A stretch of 36,033 nucleotides of DNA from 2-01-FULL-41-14 sp046317875 (GCA_046317875.1 JBKCVN010000007.1:1-36033); one strand, 5' to 3'. Shown: positions 8,905 to 17,833, counted from the stretch's first letter. A program made the numbers and translations. The notes: generated from the letters alone by a model not told the origin.

Positions 8905-9456
8905 TTATTTGGGTTCTTTAAAGCCTTTTTTCCATTCGCCTTCATAAAAATTAAAGGAAAAGGGCTGGCGGGTTCGTTCTTTGGGTTCGGCGGGCATTTT
9001 TTCATAGCCCAGGGCAATGATCGCCATGGGGAGGCATTGATCGGGCAGTTTAAAATCAAGCATAACTTGCGAGGCTTTGAATCCCCCCATTTGATGGGCC
9101 ATTAGGCCCGAGGCCGCAGCTTGCAGACATAGATAGGCGGATGCCGCCCCCGTATCGTAGCCTGCCCAACGGTTGGGTTTGCCCGTTTGGCTGAAAATAT
9201 AATCAGCCACGCAAATAATCAGAAGGGGCGCGTCCTTGGCCCATTTTTGATTGGCAGGGGCCAGCGTTTGAAAGGCTTTGTCATAGGATCCATTTTTATG
9301 ACCCTTTTCACAAATGATATAGCGCCAGGGTTGATCGCCATAACAGGACGGGGCCCAGCGGGCCGCATCCAGAATATCCTTTAACACAAAAGGGGATACC
9401 GCCTTTGTTTTATCAAAGTGGTATCCGCTGTGTCTTTGTTTAAAAAGAGGATTCAT
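8905..9456 (-). CDS. nitroreductase family FMN-dependent protein
   Basis: The 183-residue cytoplasmic oxidoreductase resembles small NAD(P)H nitroreductases. The N-terminal FMN-phosphate segment 'KQRHSGYHFD' (usually RRSxRxF in the family, here somewhat divergent) is followed by 'LDAARWAPSCYGDQPWRYII' (about 31-50), the classic APSSxNxQPW-type flavin motif, with Cys-Tyr-Gly replacing Ser-x-Asn. 'AASGLMAHQMGGF' and 'IALGYE' complete the signature. It begins only nine bases after the stop of the upstream secreted-protein gene and has no clear Shine-Dalgarno, so it is probably translated by coupling. The physiological substrate is unknown. Confidence 0.88.
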   Translation of the reverse strand: MNPLFKQRHSGYHFDKTKAVSPFVLKDILDAARWAPSCYGDQPWRYIICEKGHKNGSYDKAFQTLAPANQKWAKDAPLLIICVADYIFSQTGKPNRWAGYDTGAASAYLCLQAAASGLMAHQMGGFKASQVMLDFKLPDQCLPMAIIALGYEKMPAEPKERTRQPFSFNFYEGEWKKGFKEPK

Positions 9457-9465
9457 GAGGGGTAT

Positions 9466-10644
9466 TTATTCCCAATCTTCTTCTTCTACGGGATCTTGGC
9501 GTGTTTCTCTTTGTTCGCTTAGGGCTTGAAACTTAGGATTGTTCGCAATAGCACCCATTAACCCAGCTCCACCACCGGCGCCACCCATACCCCCAGCTTT
9601 GGGGGCTTCTGAGGAAAGTGGACGCTCTGCTGCGGATCTTAACGTTTTTCCTGCGCGGATTTGTGCAAGCAAGTTACCATTTTGAGCGCGCGTGTCATTC
9701 CGAACAGTATCGTGTGTGGGGATGGCGTTGGTCGATGTGAAACTGTTTTTGTTTTCTACTGCTGAGGGTGGAGTGTTGCCTTTAACTTCTGCTTTTTCCC
9801 AATTCCCCGAGCTTTCTGGGTTGGCTGGCATATTTAGAGCCGATGACCTTGGCTGAGGCAGGGGTGGCGGCGGCGGAGCCATGAAGGCTGATGCGCCCCC
9901 TAAGCTGGACATACTGGCACGACGGCTGTTTCGTAATTCTTGGGAGCGTCGGATCGCTTCCGGAGAAGGCCTGGGTGCAACACGAGGCTTTACCCGTACA
10001 GCCTGCTTTGCAGTTTGAAAGATGAGAGTTTTTTCTTCTACCTCGAGTGGTATGAGAGTCATTTCTTCTCGTATTTCAGAAGCTCTCTTTTCTAATGCGG
10101 CAGCCTTTTCCATTTGGCCTGAAGCTTTAGCTTTTTTTGCCGCTTCTGTCAGCTTATTGTATTCTTCTGAAAATGCTGCATATTCTTTTAAAAGGTCATC
10201 ACGTAAGAGTTTAGAGTTTTTAGAATATTTTTTCAGACGCCACCATTTCCGATTATCTTTTATGTCTCTCTCAAAGCTAGTGGCTGCGCTTCTATCTTTT
10301 AGATTTTCAAGGGTCATACCCTTGTTACTTAAATAAAAATTATTATAGAAAGATCGCCGGTCTTTTGAGTTGAAGCGGCTTAATAAAGCCGAGTAGGAAC
10401 ATTCTGTTTTGCACAAGGCTTTGACATCATCAGAGGGACTGTTAATACAATTCGATTTACAGAATTGATACCGACAATTACCTGCAACGCTAGCGCATCC
10501 CATGTCACGCTCTTTTATAAAATGATTGGGGGTTACACATTTGCGGCTGTTGTGAAACTTGCAGCCTAATGCTTTTGTGCTGATAGCCTGGCTTTCCCAT
10601 AAGGAAAGGGATGATAAGATAATGGATAAAAGAATTTTTTTCAT
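9466..10644 (-). CDS. secreted cysteine-rich protein with proline-rich tail (paralog A)
   Basis: I recognise no family. The 392-residue protein has a clean signal peptide (MKKILLSIILSSLSLWESQA, cut after about residue 20). An eight-cysteine module follows, with spacing C-x7-C-x13-C-x6-C-x4-C-x3-C and then LC-x3-C (GCASVAGNCRYQFCKSNC). A charged alpha-helical, probably coiled-coil stretch spans about 130-215, and a low-complexity tail contains a polyproline run (APPPPPLPQPRSS) and a Gly-Ala-rich segment (GGMGGAGGGAG). The same Cys module starts the neighbouring gene 10755-11345. AGGAGG precedes the start and a promoter is visible at 10673-10700. The polyproline segment resembles EVH1/SH3/profilin ligands, so a host-directed role is possible but unproven. 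Confidence 0.75.
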   Translation of the reverse strand: MKKILLSIILSSLSLWESQAISTKALGCKFHNSRKCVTPNHFIKERDMGCASVAGNCRYQFCKSNCINSPSDDVKALCKTECSYSALLSRFNSKDRRSFYNNFYLSNKGMTLENLKDRSAATSFERDIKDNRKWWRLKKYSKNSKLLRDDLLKEYAAFSEEYNKLTEAAKKAKASGQMEKAAALEKRASEIREEMTLIPLEVEEKTLIFQTAKQAVRVKPRVAPRPSPEAIRRSQELRNSRRASMSSLGGASAFMAPPPPPLPQPRSSALNMPANPESSGNWEKAEVKGNTPPSAVENKNSFTSTNAIPTHDTVRNDTRAQNGNLLAQIRAGKTLRSAAERPLSSEAPKAGGMGGAGGGAGLMGAIANNPKFQALSEQRETRQDPVEEEDWE

Positions 10645-10672
10645 TGTTACAAGGCCTCCTGTTTATATTTTA

Positions 10673-10700
10673 AGTATATCTGGTTTTGGTTATCTATCAA
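10673..10700 (-). promoter_or_regulatory. promoter of secreted protein paralog A
   Basis: On the minus strand TTGATA (10695-10700) and TATACT (10673-10678) are 16 bases apart, 29 bases upstream of the ATG with its AGGAGG site. Confidence 0.6.
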
Positions 10701-10754
10701 GTTCATCTTTGCTTCTTGAGAAAGTAATAAGGATTCTCATATAAATCGTCGCCT

Positions 10755-11345
10755 TTATGATTCTTTTTTCGGGCGAGGTTTTACGGGTGGACCTTGTCTT
10801 TTTTGGGCACATTTTTCGGCATGATCTTTGATGTCTTTTATAAAATAGCAATTTTGGGCACAAACGGACCAGTGGTCAGCTGATTTGACGCGGTTGGTTT
10901 TGCAGGAATTGGGGGATGTTTCATCATAATCACATTCCCCTTCACACCAGGGTAACCGGCTTAAAAGATTGTCAACATACCGCATGACTTCATGTTTGCG
11001 TTTTGTTTTTTTATCTTCAAATCTTGTTTGAAATAATATGCGTTCTTTCCTTGAAAGATGTGTTATTTCTTGAGGATCGCAATGCAGTTGGCAAAGACGA
11101 TAAACTTCACCCTCTTTTTCTGGAATATTTGTGGAATCAAAGCAATTAGCATTACAAAACTTTTTGCGGCAATTTCCCCTTATGCTGGCACATCCATCCT
11201 TAAGATCTTTTTTAAAGTATTTTGGATCTTTGCAGTAATTACTGTTGCGCATACTACAAGGAAGCTTGGGTCCTTTTAAGGCATGGGCAGATTCTAAAAC
11301 AAAAATGCTGAGACTTACAAAAAAGAAAAACCGAAAGAAAACCAT
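10755..11345 (-). CDS. secreted cysteine-rich protein (paralog B)
   Basis: The 196-residue protein has a signal peptide of about 22 residues (VFFRFFFFVSLSIFVLESAHA). It carries the same cysteine module as paralog A with identical spacing (C-x7-C-x13-C-x6-C-x4-C-x3-C, GCASIRGNCRKKFCNANC) and a second LC-x3-C pair. A second cysteine cluster lies in the C-terminal half (WCEGECDY, CAQNCYF), and the basic tail is rich in Pro and Lys. It lacks the coiled coil and polyproline parts of paralog A. The even number and constant spacing of cysteines suggest disulfides in an oxidising compartment. Tandem duplication followed by divergence of the C-terminal parts is the simplest history. No known family was recognised. 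Confidence 0.72.
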   Translation of the reverse strand: MVFFRFFFFVSLSIFVLESAHALKGPKLPCSMRNSNYCKDPKYFKKDLKDGCASIRGNCRKKFCNANCFDSTNIPEKEGEVYRLCQLHCDPQEITHLSRKERILFQTRFEDKKTKRKHEVMRYVDNLLSRLPWCEGECDYDETSPNSCKTNRVKSADHWSVCAQNCYFIKDIKDHAEKCAQKRQGPPVKPRPKKES

Positions 11346-11436
11346 ATGAACCCCTGTTATAAATTTATTATTTAATTTTAGTCTATCTTAGAGTAAGGAG
11401 ATACTCAAGGGGTAGGGCGTTAAAGCGTTAAAGTAC

Positions 11437-11778
11437 TTATTTCGATGAAGCCCCCCCTGGTTTGGGGCTGAAATATTGCATTTTATTGGGTTTGTGGGCC
11501 CATTCATCCGCATCGGCTGGGGGGATGCCTGCCTGGGAAGCTGAGGGCCAAATGGAGGCATATTTTTGATTGTGTTCCACCCATTTTTCGCTGCCCGGTG
11601 TGGTTTCGGGAATAATGGCGTTGATGGGGCATTCCATTTCACACACCCCACAATCAATACAAATCTGGGGATTAATCACCACCATATTTTCGCCTTCGTG
11701 AAAACAATCCACGGGGCAGACTTCCACACAATCCATATATTTACATTTGATGCAATTTTCTGTTACCAAATAGGTCAT
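11437..11778 (-). CDS. fdxA: 7Fe ferredoxin FdxA ([3Fe-4S][4Fe-4S])
   Basis: This is an electron carrier of 113 residues. The first cluster ligands are C9, C17 and C50-P, with C12, C21 and C25 nearby (CIKCKYMDCVEVCPVDCF). The second cluster uses CIDCGVCEMECP (C40, C43, C46) together with C21. The long C-terminal tail after residue 60 and the conserved start MTYLVTENCIKCKYMDCVEVCPVD (quoted from the ends MTYLV and PVD) are typical of alphaproteobacterial FdxA. AAGGAGC lies seven bases ahead of the ATG. It is divergent from cmk. It probably serves general redox or Fe-S metabolism. Confidence 0.95.
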   Translation of the reverse strand: MTYLVTENCIKCKYMDCVEVCPVDCFHEGENMVVINPQICIDCGVCEMECPINAIIPETTPGSEKWVEHNQKYASIWPSASQAGIPPADADEWAHKPNKMQYFSPKPGGASSK

Positions 11779-11844
11779 GTGTGCTCCTTATCCAAAATGG
11801 TGGGGGTTATTAATTAAATAAAGATCATTTTTAGAAAAAAGTCC

Positions 11845-12462
11845 ATGATTATTACGGTTGATGGTTTTTCGGGTGTGGGCAAGGGAACCCTGGCTAAAAG
11901 GTTGGCCGATTACTATGGGTATGCCTATATGGATACGGGGTTATTGTTTCGCCGGGTAGCCTATGTTTTGTTACAGCAAAAGGGGAGCCCTGAAAAGGAA
12001 GCGGATATTTTAAGGGCTGCCGACCATATTCAGGAAACGGAAGGCTTGGACCCTAAAAATTTGCGGGTGGAAGAGGTGTCGCAGATGGCATCAAAAATTT
12101 CCACCTATCCCGCCTTGCGTCAGCGGTTAATTCAAATAAAGCGGGCCTTTGCTGGCCAATATGCCCACACCGTTTTTGATGGACGGGATATGGGCACGGA
12201 AGTTTTCCCCCAGGCTGAAAAGAAAATATTTCTGTTTGCGTCACCGGAAGTAAGGGCCCAGCGACGATATGATGATTTGAAATCCCAGGGCATCGACAGC
12301 AATTTTGGGGAAGTGTTGAAGAATATTCAAGAACGAGACCTGCGGGACAGTACGCGCCAGATAGCCCCCACCAAGCCTGCGCCCGATGCCTTTATTTTAG
12401 ATACGAGCAGCCTGTCAAAAGAAGAGGTTTTTAAGGCCTGTGTTTCTTTTATTGAAAAGTAA
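11845..12462 (+). CDS. cmk: cytidylate kinase
   Basis: The enzyme phosphorylates CMP and dCMP with ATP in pyrimidine nucleotide synthesis. The P-loop GFSGVGKGTLAKRL is at residues 8-21, the CMP-binding region with YMDTGLLFRRVA follows, and the LID/NMP part shows FDGRDMGTEVFP and FASPEVRAQRRYDD. At 205 residues it has a normal or slightly short length. The ribosome site is weak. The gene is followed 96 bases later by rpsA, the conserved alphaproteobacterial and enterobacterial cmk-rpsA arrangement. Confidence 0.96.
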   Translation: MIITVDGFSGVGKGTLAKRLADYYGYAYMDTGLLFRRVAYVLLQQKGSPEKEADILRAADHIQETEGLDPKNLRVEEVSQMASKISTYPALRQRLIQIKRAFAGQYAHTVFDGRDMGTEVFPQAEKKIFLFASPEVRAQRRYDDLKSQGIDSNFGEVLKNIQERDLRDSTRQIAPTKPAPDAFILDTSSLSKEEVFKACVSFIEK

Positions 12463-12558
12463 GGCAAAATCTTATATGGTGTGGTCGGTGTTTTTTTGTA
12501 GGCCTTGGCCGTTTCACGCACAAAAACATCATATCTTTTAGAAATCAAGGTTATTTAT

Positions 12559-14325
12559 ATGACAAAAAATTTATATGCAGAAAACTTTTCAGAGCTTTTA
12601 GCCGAATCCTTTAAGGAGGGGGCAAGAGTAGAAGGCACAGTGGTTAAAGGAACCATTGTGGGCCAAGACAAGGACGCTTTCATCGTTGATGTGGGCTTGA
12701 AATCCGAAGGTCGTGTGGCCACCCGTGAATTTGGTCCATCCCGTGGGGCGGATCTTAAAGTGGGAGACGTGATTGATGTTTACATCGAACGGATGGAAAA
12801 CCGCGAGGGTGAAATCGTTCTAAGTCGTGAAAAAGCACGTCGGGAAGCCGCGTGGGAAGAATTAGAAGTTCTTCATAAGAAGGGTGAACACGTGAGTGGT
12901 GTGATTACCAGCCGCGTAAAAGGTGGGTTCACGGTGGACCTTTCTGGCGCGACGGCCTTCTTGCCAGGCAGCCAAATTGATATTCGGCCTATTAAGGATA
13001 CGAACTCTTTGATGAATATCGAACAACCGTTCGTTATTTTGAAAATGGACCGTTTGCGTGGGAACATCGTTGTGTCCCGTCGGGCCATTTTGGAAGAATC
13101 CATGGTTGAGACCCGTAAGGAATTGATGTCGGCCATCCAAGAAGGAAGTGTTCTGGAAGGGGCTGTGAAAAACATTACCGATTACGGTGCCTTTATTGAC
13201 TTGGGCGGTGTGGATGGTCTTCTGCATGTGACCGATATTTCATGGTCACGTGTGAACCACCCCTCTGATGTGTTCCAAGTAGGACAAATTGTGAAGGTTA
13301 AGGTTATTAAAATTAATGAAAATAACCGCATATCCTTGGGTGTAAAACAACTTCAGGATGATCCTTGGAAAGAAATCGAGAACAAGTACCTTCCTGGTAT
13401 GGAAATCGAAGGATCCATCTCTAATGTGGCTGACTATGGCGCTTTCGTCATGTTGGAAGCCGGTGTGGAAGGATTAATCTATAACACGGAATTAAGCTGG
13501 ACCAAGAAAAACGTTCACCCAAACAAAGTGGTGTCCGTGGGCGATAAGGTTCGTGTTCGTGTCTTAGAAGTGGACAAAGAAAAACGCCGTATTAGCCTAA
13601 GCTTGAAACAAACCACCACTAATCCATGGGAAAAATTTGTTGATAAATTCCCGGCGGGTAGCGTGTTAGAAGGCGAAGTGAAGAACTTTACTGAATTTGG
13701 TTTATTCGTTGGCCTTGAAGGGGATATCGATGGAATGGTTCACATTTCTGACCTATCTTGGGACAAGCCTGCTGAGGAAGCCGTTCAACAGTTTACTAAG
13801 GGTCAGACCATTAAGGTAAAAGTCTTGGATGTTTCTGCGGATAAGGAACGTATCAGTTTGGGAATTAAGCAATTGGAAAATGATTCATTTGCTGCTGCCT
13901 CCGATGTGAAGACAGGTGAAGTATTGACATGCACCATTACCAGTATCTCGGATCGGGGATTGGATGTGATCACAGGAAAAGGTCTCCCTTGCTTTATTCG
14001 TAAGGCTGATTTGGCCCAGGATCGTTCGGAACAACGTCCAGAACGATTTGCCGTAGGTGAACGTATTGATGCCCAAGTGGTAAGCGTTGATCCGAAATCT
14101 CGTAAGTTTAACTTGTCTATTAAGGCACGTGAAATTGCAGAAGAACGGGCTGCTATGGCTGAATACGGATCGTCTGACAGTGGGGCTTCCTTAGGTGATA
14201 TTCTAGGGGCTGCCATCAATTTGGATAGGCTTCAACAAGCTTCAAAAAAATCCGATGAGGACGAGGCAAAGCCTGCTGCGAAGAAGGCATCTGCCAAGAA
14301 GACAAAGGCTGCAAAAGAAGACTAA
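12559..14325 (+). CDS. rpsA: 30S ribosomal protein S1
   Basis: This is the mRNA-binding protein of the small ribosomal subunit. The 588 residues hold six S1 (OB-fold) repeats. Typical repeat endings are visible several times, such as KNITDYGAFIDLGGVDGLLH, VADYGAFVMLEAGVEGLIY and KNFTEFGLFVGLEGDIDGM. A Lys/Ala-rich tail (about 565-588) follows. I place the start at the ATG giving MTKNLYAENF, preceded by AAGG; an upstream in-frame start at 12505 would add 18 non-conserved residues. The 96-base leader after cmk may hold its own promoter or the S1 autoregulatory site; no clear element was identified. Confidence 0.97.
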   Translation: MTKNLYAENFSELLAESFKEGARVEGTVVKGTIVGQDKDAFIVDVGLKSEGRVATREFGPSRGADLKVGDVIDVYIERMENREGEIVLSREKARREAAWEELEVLHKKGEHVSGVITSRVKGGFTVDLSGATAFLPGSQIDIRPIKDTNSLMNIEQPFVILKMDRLRGNIVVSRRAILEESMVETRKELMSAIQEGSVLEGAVKNITDYGAFIDLGGVDGLLHVTDISWSRVNHPSDVFQVGQIVKVKVIKINENNRISLGVKQLQDDPWKEIENKYLPGMEIEGSISNVADYGAFVMLEAGVEGLIYNTELSWTKKNVHPNKVVSVGDKVRVRVLEVDKEKRRISLSLKQTTTNPWEKFVDKFPAGSVLEGEVKNFTEFGLFVGLEGDIDGMVHISDLSWDKPAEEAVQQFTKGQTIKVKVLDVSADKERISLGIKQLENDSFAAASDVKTGEVLTCTITSISDRGLDVITGKGLPCFIRKADLAQDRSEQRPERFAVGERIDAQVVSVDPKSRKFNLSIKAREIAEERAAMAEYGSSDSGASLGDILGAAINLDRLQQASKKSDEDEAKPAAKKASAKKTKAAKED

Positions 14326-14346
14326 ATTTTAAGGTCATCTTTTTAG

Positions 14347-14383
14347 AAAAGGAGGGGAACAACATCCCTCCTTTTTGTTTTTA
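14347..14383 (+). terminator. rpsA terminator
   Basis: A 10-bp stem (AAAAGGAGGG/CCCTCCTTTT) with a 9-base loop runs into a T-rich tract directly after rpsA. Confidence 0.85.
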
Positions 14384-14412
14384 TTGACTTTTTTCAAAAA
14401 TTGAGTTATAAG
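14384..14412 (+). promoter_or_regulatory. promoter of the MFS exporter
   Basis: TTGACT (14384-14389), a 17-base spacer and TATAAG (14407-14412) form a near-consensus sigma70 promoter. The resulting leader of about 110 bases contains two copies of ACAGGGAGATTT (about 14438 and 14512); the second serves as ribosome site of the MFS gene. Confidence 0.65.
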
Positions 14413-14530
14413 TAAAGTAATAATGTATTCTTCTTAACAGGGAGATTTATATCATTACCCAAAAATCATCGCCCATTTCCCTTTGGTTTGAAGGGATAAA
14501 AATACCCTTGTTACAGGGAGATTTTGTCGG

Positions 14531-15718
14531 ATGAAAAACTGGCAAAAGATTTTTTTTCCCTATGCGTTGGTGATGTATGAGGCGGTGGTGTATTTGGCGA
14601 ATGACATGTATTTGCCCAGCTTACCCACCATTGCGCATGATTTGAATACGTCCCAAGATATGGTGCAGTATACCTTGTCTTTGTGGTTCCTAGGGACGTG
14701 CGGTTTGCAAATTTTCTTGGGGCCCCTGTCCGATTATTTTGGACGACGATCCGTATTGCTTGGGGGCGCTGTTCTATTTTTCTTAAGCACTTTTATGTGT
14801 GCCTATGCCGTGAGTATTGAAATGTTGCTGGTTGCGCGTTTCTTGCAAGGGGCGGTTGTGGGGACGGTGACAGTGGCGGGATATGCGGCCATTCATGAGT
14901 TTTTTGATGGTCCACGAACGGTACAGCTTCTGTCGGTGATGGCGTCGATTATCGTATTGGCCCCCGCCGCAGGGCCGATTGTGGGCGCCTGGATTCTGGG
15001 ATCGTATTCATGGCGGGTGATTTTCTTAGTGTTAGCCTGGATGGGCATTGGGGGGATGGTGGGGATTTATATCACCATGCCATCCCATAAGTTACGGGTG
15101 AAAAGTCTTTTACGGAACGTGATCAAAGACTATCAGCTGTTACTAAAAAATAGGCGATTTATGCGGTACGCCCTTAGCTTTTGTTTGATCATCAGTTCAT
15201 TTTTCATTTGGATTGTGGAGGGGCCCTTTGTGGTTATTGAAGGGCTGCATCTGACACCCAAAGCTTTTGGGTGGATGCAAGTGATGATCTTTGGATGCTT
15301 TGGGGTGGGCGGGTTAATAGCAAAGAAATTAATCAGCCTTTATCCCGTAAGACGGGTGATTCAAGTGGCCATGGTGGTGATTCTGCTGGGGGCCAGCCTT
15401 TTTGTTCTGTTCAGTGCCACGCATCAGGTTTGGTGGGTGGTGACGGGTGGGGTGATGGTGATTGCTTTGGGGGCAGCCCTGGGTTTTGGATCCTTGAATC
15501 GTCTGGCCATAGAATCGGCCCAGGCCAGTATGGCTAATCGAACGGCTGCTTTTTCCTTATTGGTTAGCGGTGTGGGCACCTTTGCCAGTTTTGTGATGAC
15601 CTTTTTTAATAACCGTACATTTTTGAATTTATCCGTTGTGATGGCTGTTTTTTTACTGATGGGCGTGGGTCTGGTTTGGCCTGTGTTGCGTGACATGAAG
15701 TTTAAAAAAAGCGGCTAA
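14531..15718 (+). CDS. MFS drug-resistance transporter, Bcr/CflA type
   Basis: The 395-residue exporter has twelve predicted membrane helices. The family's N-terminal signature is clear: 'NDMYLPSLPTIAHDLNTSQD' at about 25-44, then motif A-like GPLSDYFGRRSVLLGG at 68-83 and the motif C-like GxxxGPxxGxxx stretch (APAAGPIVGAWIL) in TM5. Such proteins are proton-driven exporters of drugs such as bicyclomycin or of amino acids, and the substrate here is unknown. It has its own promoter and its own terminator, and sits directly upstream of the GTA-type portal gene, where RcGTA would have its terminase. Confidence 0.93.
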   Translation: MKNWQKIFFPYALVMYEAVVYLANDMYLPSLPTIAHDLNTSQDMVQYTLSLWFLGTCGLQIFLGPLSDYFGRRSVLLGGAVLFFLSTFMCAYAVSIEMLLVARFLQGAVVGTVTVAGYAAIHEFFDGPRTVQLLSVMASIIVLAPAAGPIVGAWILGSYSWRVIFLVLAWMGIGGMVGIYITMPSHKLRVKSLLRNVIKDYQLLLKNRRFMRYALSFCLIISSFFIWIVEGPFVVIEGLHLTPKAFGWMQVMIFGCFGVGGLIAKKLISLYPVRRVIQVAMVVILLGASLFVLFSATHQVWWVVTGGVMVIALGAALGFGSLNRLAIESAQASMANRTAAFSLLVSGVGTFASFVMTFFNNRTFLNLSVVMAVFLLMGVGLVWPVLRDMKFKKSG

Positions 15719-15741
15719 CCTACATACATCAACCTTACAAT

Positions 15742-15769
15742 AAAAAGCCCTCGGTAGAAGGGCTTTTTT
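15742..15769 (+). terminator. terminator hairpin between MFS gene and portal gene
   Basis: A 10-bp stem (AAAAAGCCCT/AGGGCTTTTT) with a 7-base loop is followed by T's. It ends only 23 bases before the portal start, so no promoter fits between them. Confidence 0.85.
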
Positions 15770-15791
15770 CATGGCCAAGAAAGGAATTTTT

Positions 15792-16961
15792 ATGCTGAAC
15801 TGGAAGTCTTTTTTTAAAATAGCTGACCCCAAAGGAAGGGGCAGCGCCCAAGCTTGGGTGGAAAGGGGCAGAATGACCAGTGCCTCTTCCGCTTATGGAC
15901 CCTTGGCCGAAGAAGGGTACGAGAAAAATGTGATTGTTTATCGCTGTATTAACCTGATTGCCAAGAACCTGGCCATGCCGCCCTGGATTTTGTATCGGCG
16001 GGATCAAGAGGTTGAAAATCACCCTTTGAAAAATGTGATCGAGCGTCCGAATCCCTTTCAAACACGCACTGCGTTTTTAGAGGCCTTGGCCAGTTACCTG
16101 TTGATGAACGGGAATGCCTATATTCAGGCGGTGGGTCAGGAAGGCCGGGTGGACGAACTGTTTTTGTTGCGGCCTGATCGGGTTCAAATCAGGGCCGGAG
16201 AGGGTATGATGCCCCGCGGATATGTGTATCAAGTGGAGGGGAAGAACTTTTATTACCCGGTGGACCCTGAAACGGGCGCCAGTTCGATTCTTCATTTGAA
16301 GTTATTTAACCCCCGGAATGATTGGTATGGTCTAAGCCCCATTCAGGCAGCCGCAGCCGCCATTGACCAACATAATGCAGTGGGTACCCATAATTTATCG
16401 CTGCTTCAAAATGGGGGGCGCCCCACGGGGGCTTTGGTGATGCCCAGCCAGCAGCGTTTGACGGAAGCACAACGAGATCAGTTGCAGAATACGGTGCAGT
16501 CTTTGTATCAAGGGGCGGAAAATGGGGGCCAAGTATTGATTTTGGAAGGTGGCATGGAATGGCGCGAAATGGGATTAAGCCCCAAGGATTTGGATTTTAT
16601 TTCGGGCAAGCATATCTCGACCCGCGAAATTGCCCAGGCGTTTGGGGTGCCCTCCATGTTGGTGGGAGTACCGGGTGATAGTACCTTTTCCAACTATCGG
16701 GAAGCCCGATTCCATTTATGGGAGGATACGGTTTTGCCCCTGCTGCATATGGTCATGGAAGAAATGAACCGATGGGTAGTGGCGCCCTATGGACGGGGAT
16801 TGGCTTTTTCCTATGACGCAGATCAAATTCCAGCCCTGGGATGTCGCCGAGAAAAATTGTGGTCGCGGATTCAGGAAGCCACTTTCTTAACCTTGAATGA
16901 AAAACGGGCTGCCCTGGGATATTCGCCCCTAAAAGAGGGGGATCATTTAGAGGCCAGATAA
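15792..16961 (+). CDS. phage/GTA portal protein (HK97 family, RcGTA g3-like)
   Basis: The portal forms the dodecameric ring at the capsid vertex through which DNA passes. The 389-residue protein is full length for the HK97/RcGTA type. Conserved stretches include VYRCINLIAKNLAMPPWILY (about 46-65), HPLKNVIERPNPFQT, the GNAYIQAV strand, the LRPDRV motif, GLSPIQAAAAAIDQHNA and the C-terminal GLSPKDLDF...REIAQAFGVPSMLVGVPGDS. I chose the ATG at 15792 because AAGGA lies seven bases upstream; the in-frame ATG at 15771 abuts the terminator. The reading frame is intact. Resemblance to the RcGTA portal is from memory of family sequence and is strong. Confidence 0.93.
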   Translation: MLNWKSFFKIADPKGRGSAQAWVERGRMTSASSAYGPLAEEGYEKNVIVYRCINLIAKNLAMPPWILYRRDQEVENHPLKNVIERPNPFQTRTAFLEALASYLLMNGNAYIQAVGQEGRVDELFLLRPDRVQIRAGEGMMPRGYVYQVEGKNFYYPVDPETGASSILHLKLFNPRNDWYGLSPIQAAAAAIDQHNAVGTHNLSLLQNGGRPTGALVMPSQQRLTEAQRDQLQNTVQSLYQGAENGGQVLILEGGMEWREMGLSPKDLDFISGKHISTREIAQAFGVPSMLVGVPGDSTFSNYREARFHLWEDTVLPLLHMVMEEMNRWVVAPYGRGLAFSYDADQIPALGCRREKLWSRIQEATFLTLNEKRAALGYSPLKEGDHLEAR

Positions 16962-16980
16962 GATGCTAAAATATCTAAAC

Positions 16981-17009
16981 TTGAAGGAGCAAGGGTAAAA
17001 CTTTATGCT
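16981..17009 (+). promoter_or_regulatory. promoter of the secreted protein inserted behind the portal gene
   Basis: TTGAAG (16981-16986) and TATGCT (17004-17009) are separated by 17 bases, 21 bases upstream of the ATG at 17031. Each hexamer matches consensus at four positions. Confidence 0.45.
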
Positions 17010-17030
17010 GAAATAAAACGGAGGCACATA

Positions 17031-17801
17031 ATGCATAATAATACATTAAACAGGATGATCTGGGGCGTGATTTTTAGCCTTTTTTCTTTGAGTTCCAATG
17101 CGCAATTGGGGGAGTCGGAGGAGAATCAGAAGGCTATTGTAAAATTGACCCGAGAAGAATTAAAAGAAGAACTCACGTTACGAGACACTATAACCGAAGG
17201 GCTGAGCGAAAAAGACCGAAGCCGTTTTTGGCATGGGTTAAAATTTAAACCCACCGATGAGAATATTCTTTTTCGTTTGAAAATTTTTCGCGACATGATG
17301 CCTTTTATGGGGCCCCGTATGGATTTACAAACCCGAGGTGATTTGTTTGTATTTCTGTCGGAGTTAAGAGAAGAAGAACGACAGGCGTTGATTCGTCATG
17401 CAAAAGCGGTGGTGGAGAAAATGCCCAATCGTATAGGATTGGTGCAGTTGTTACATTCTATTTATCATATGCCCGAACCCAAGGATAAGGCTTTATCCTA
17501 TGTGCATGATTTGGTGCCCCGTAATATTCATGGAGAAGATATACAGTTTCTAATAGATGTTTTTTACGAGTTAGAAGAGGAAGAAGCGGAACAGTTTTAT
17601 GCTTTTCTGAAGGCTCAAGGAGGGGACTCGAGACAACCTCAATCGAGTAGCTATATTGAAGAAAAGCTGACAGAGTTTTTTGAAAATGACGGACATCTTT
17701 CCTGGAAAGATGAGGACGAAGAAGAGGGGTGTTTGTTAAGCCCCAAATGGTTGGCGGATGTTTATAGCTGTTTCATGGGTGAAACTGAGAAGAACCCCTG
17801 A
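17031..17801 (+). CDS. secreted helical protein of unknown function
   Basis: I recognise no family. The 256-residue protein has a signal peptide (WGVIFSLFSLSSNA, cut near residue 25) and an all-helical, strongly charged body rich in Glu, Lys and Arg. The C-terminal third is acidic (EELEEEEAEQF, DEDEEEG), and the last residues contain two Cys (EGCLLSPKWLADVYSCF) that could form a disulfide. It lies between the portal and protease genes, where RcGTA has only a tiny gene. It has its own promoter, a GGAGG ribosome site and its own terminator, and so is an independent cargo unit in the phage-type cluster. Confidence 0.75.
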   Translation: MHNNTLNRMIWGVIFSLFSLSSNAQLGESEENQKAIVKLTREELKEELTLRDTITEGLSEKDRSRFWHGLKFKPTDENILFRLKIFRDMMPFMGPRMDLQTRGDLFVFLSELREEERQALIRHAKAVVEKMPNRIGLVQLLHSIYHMPEPKDKALSYVHDLVPRNIHGEDIQFLIDVFYELEEEEAEQFYAFLKAQGGDSRQPQSSSYIEEKLTEFFENDGHLSWKDEDEEEGCLLSPKWLADVYSCFMGETEKNP

Positions 17802-17833
17802 GTCATTTGAAATTTGGAAGAAAATCACACCTT

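Noticed and set aside
14455..14534. Possible leader peptide ending in an ATGA overlap with the MFS gene
   Set aside because: The frame has no ATG, GTG or well-placed TTG start behind the upstream AGGGAGA, so translation is doubtful.
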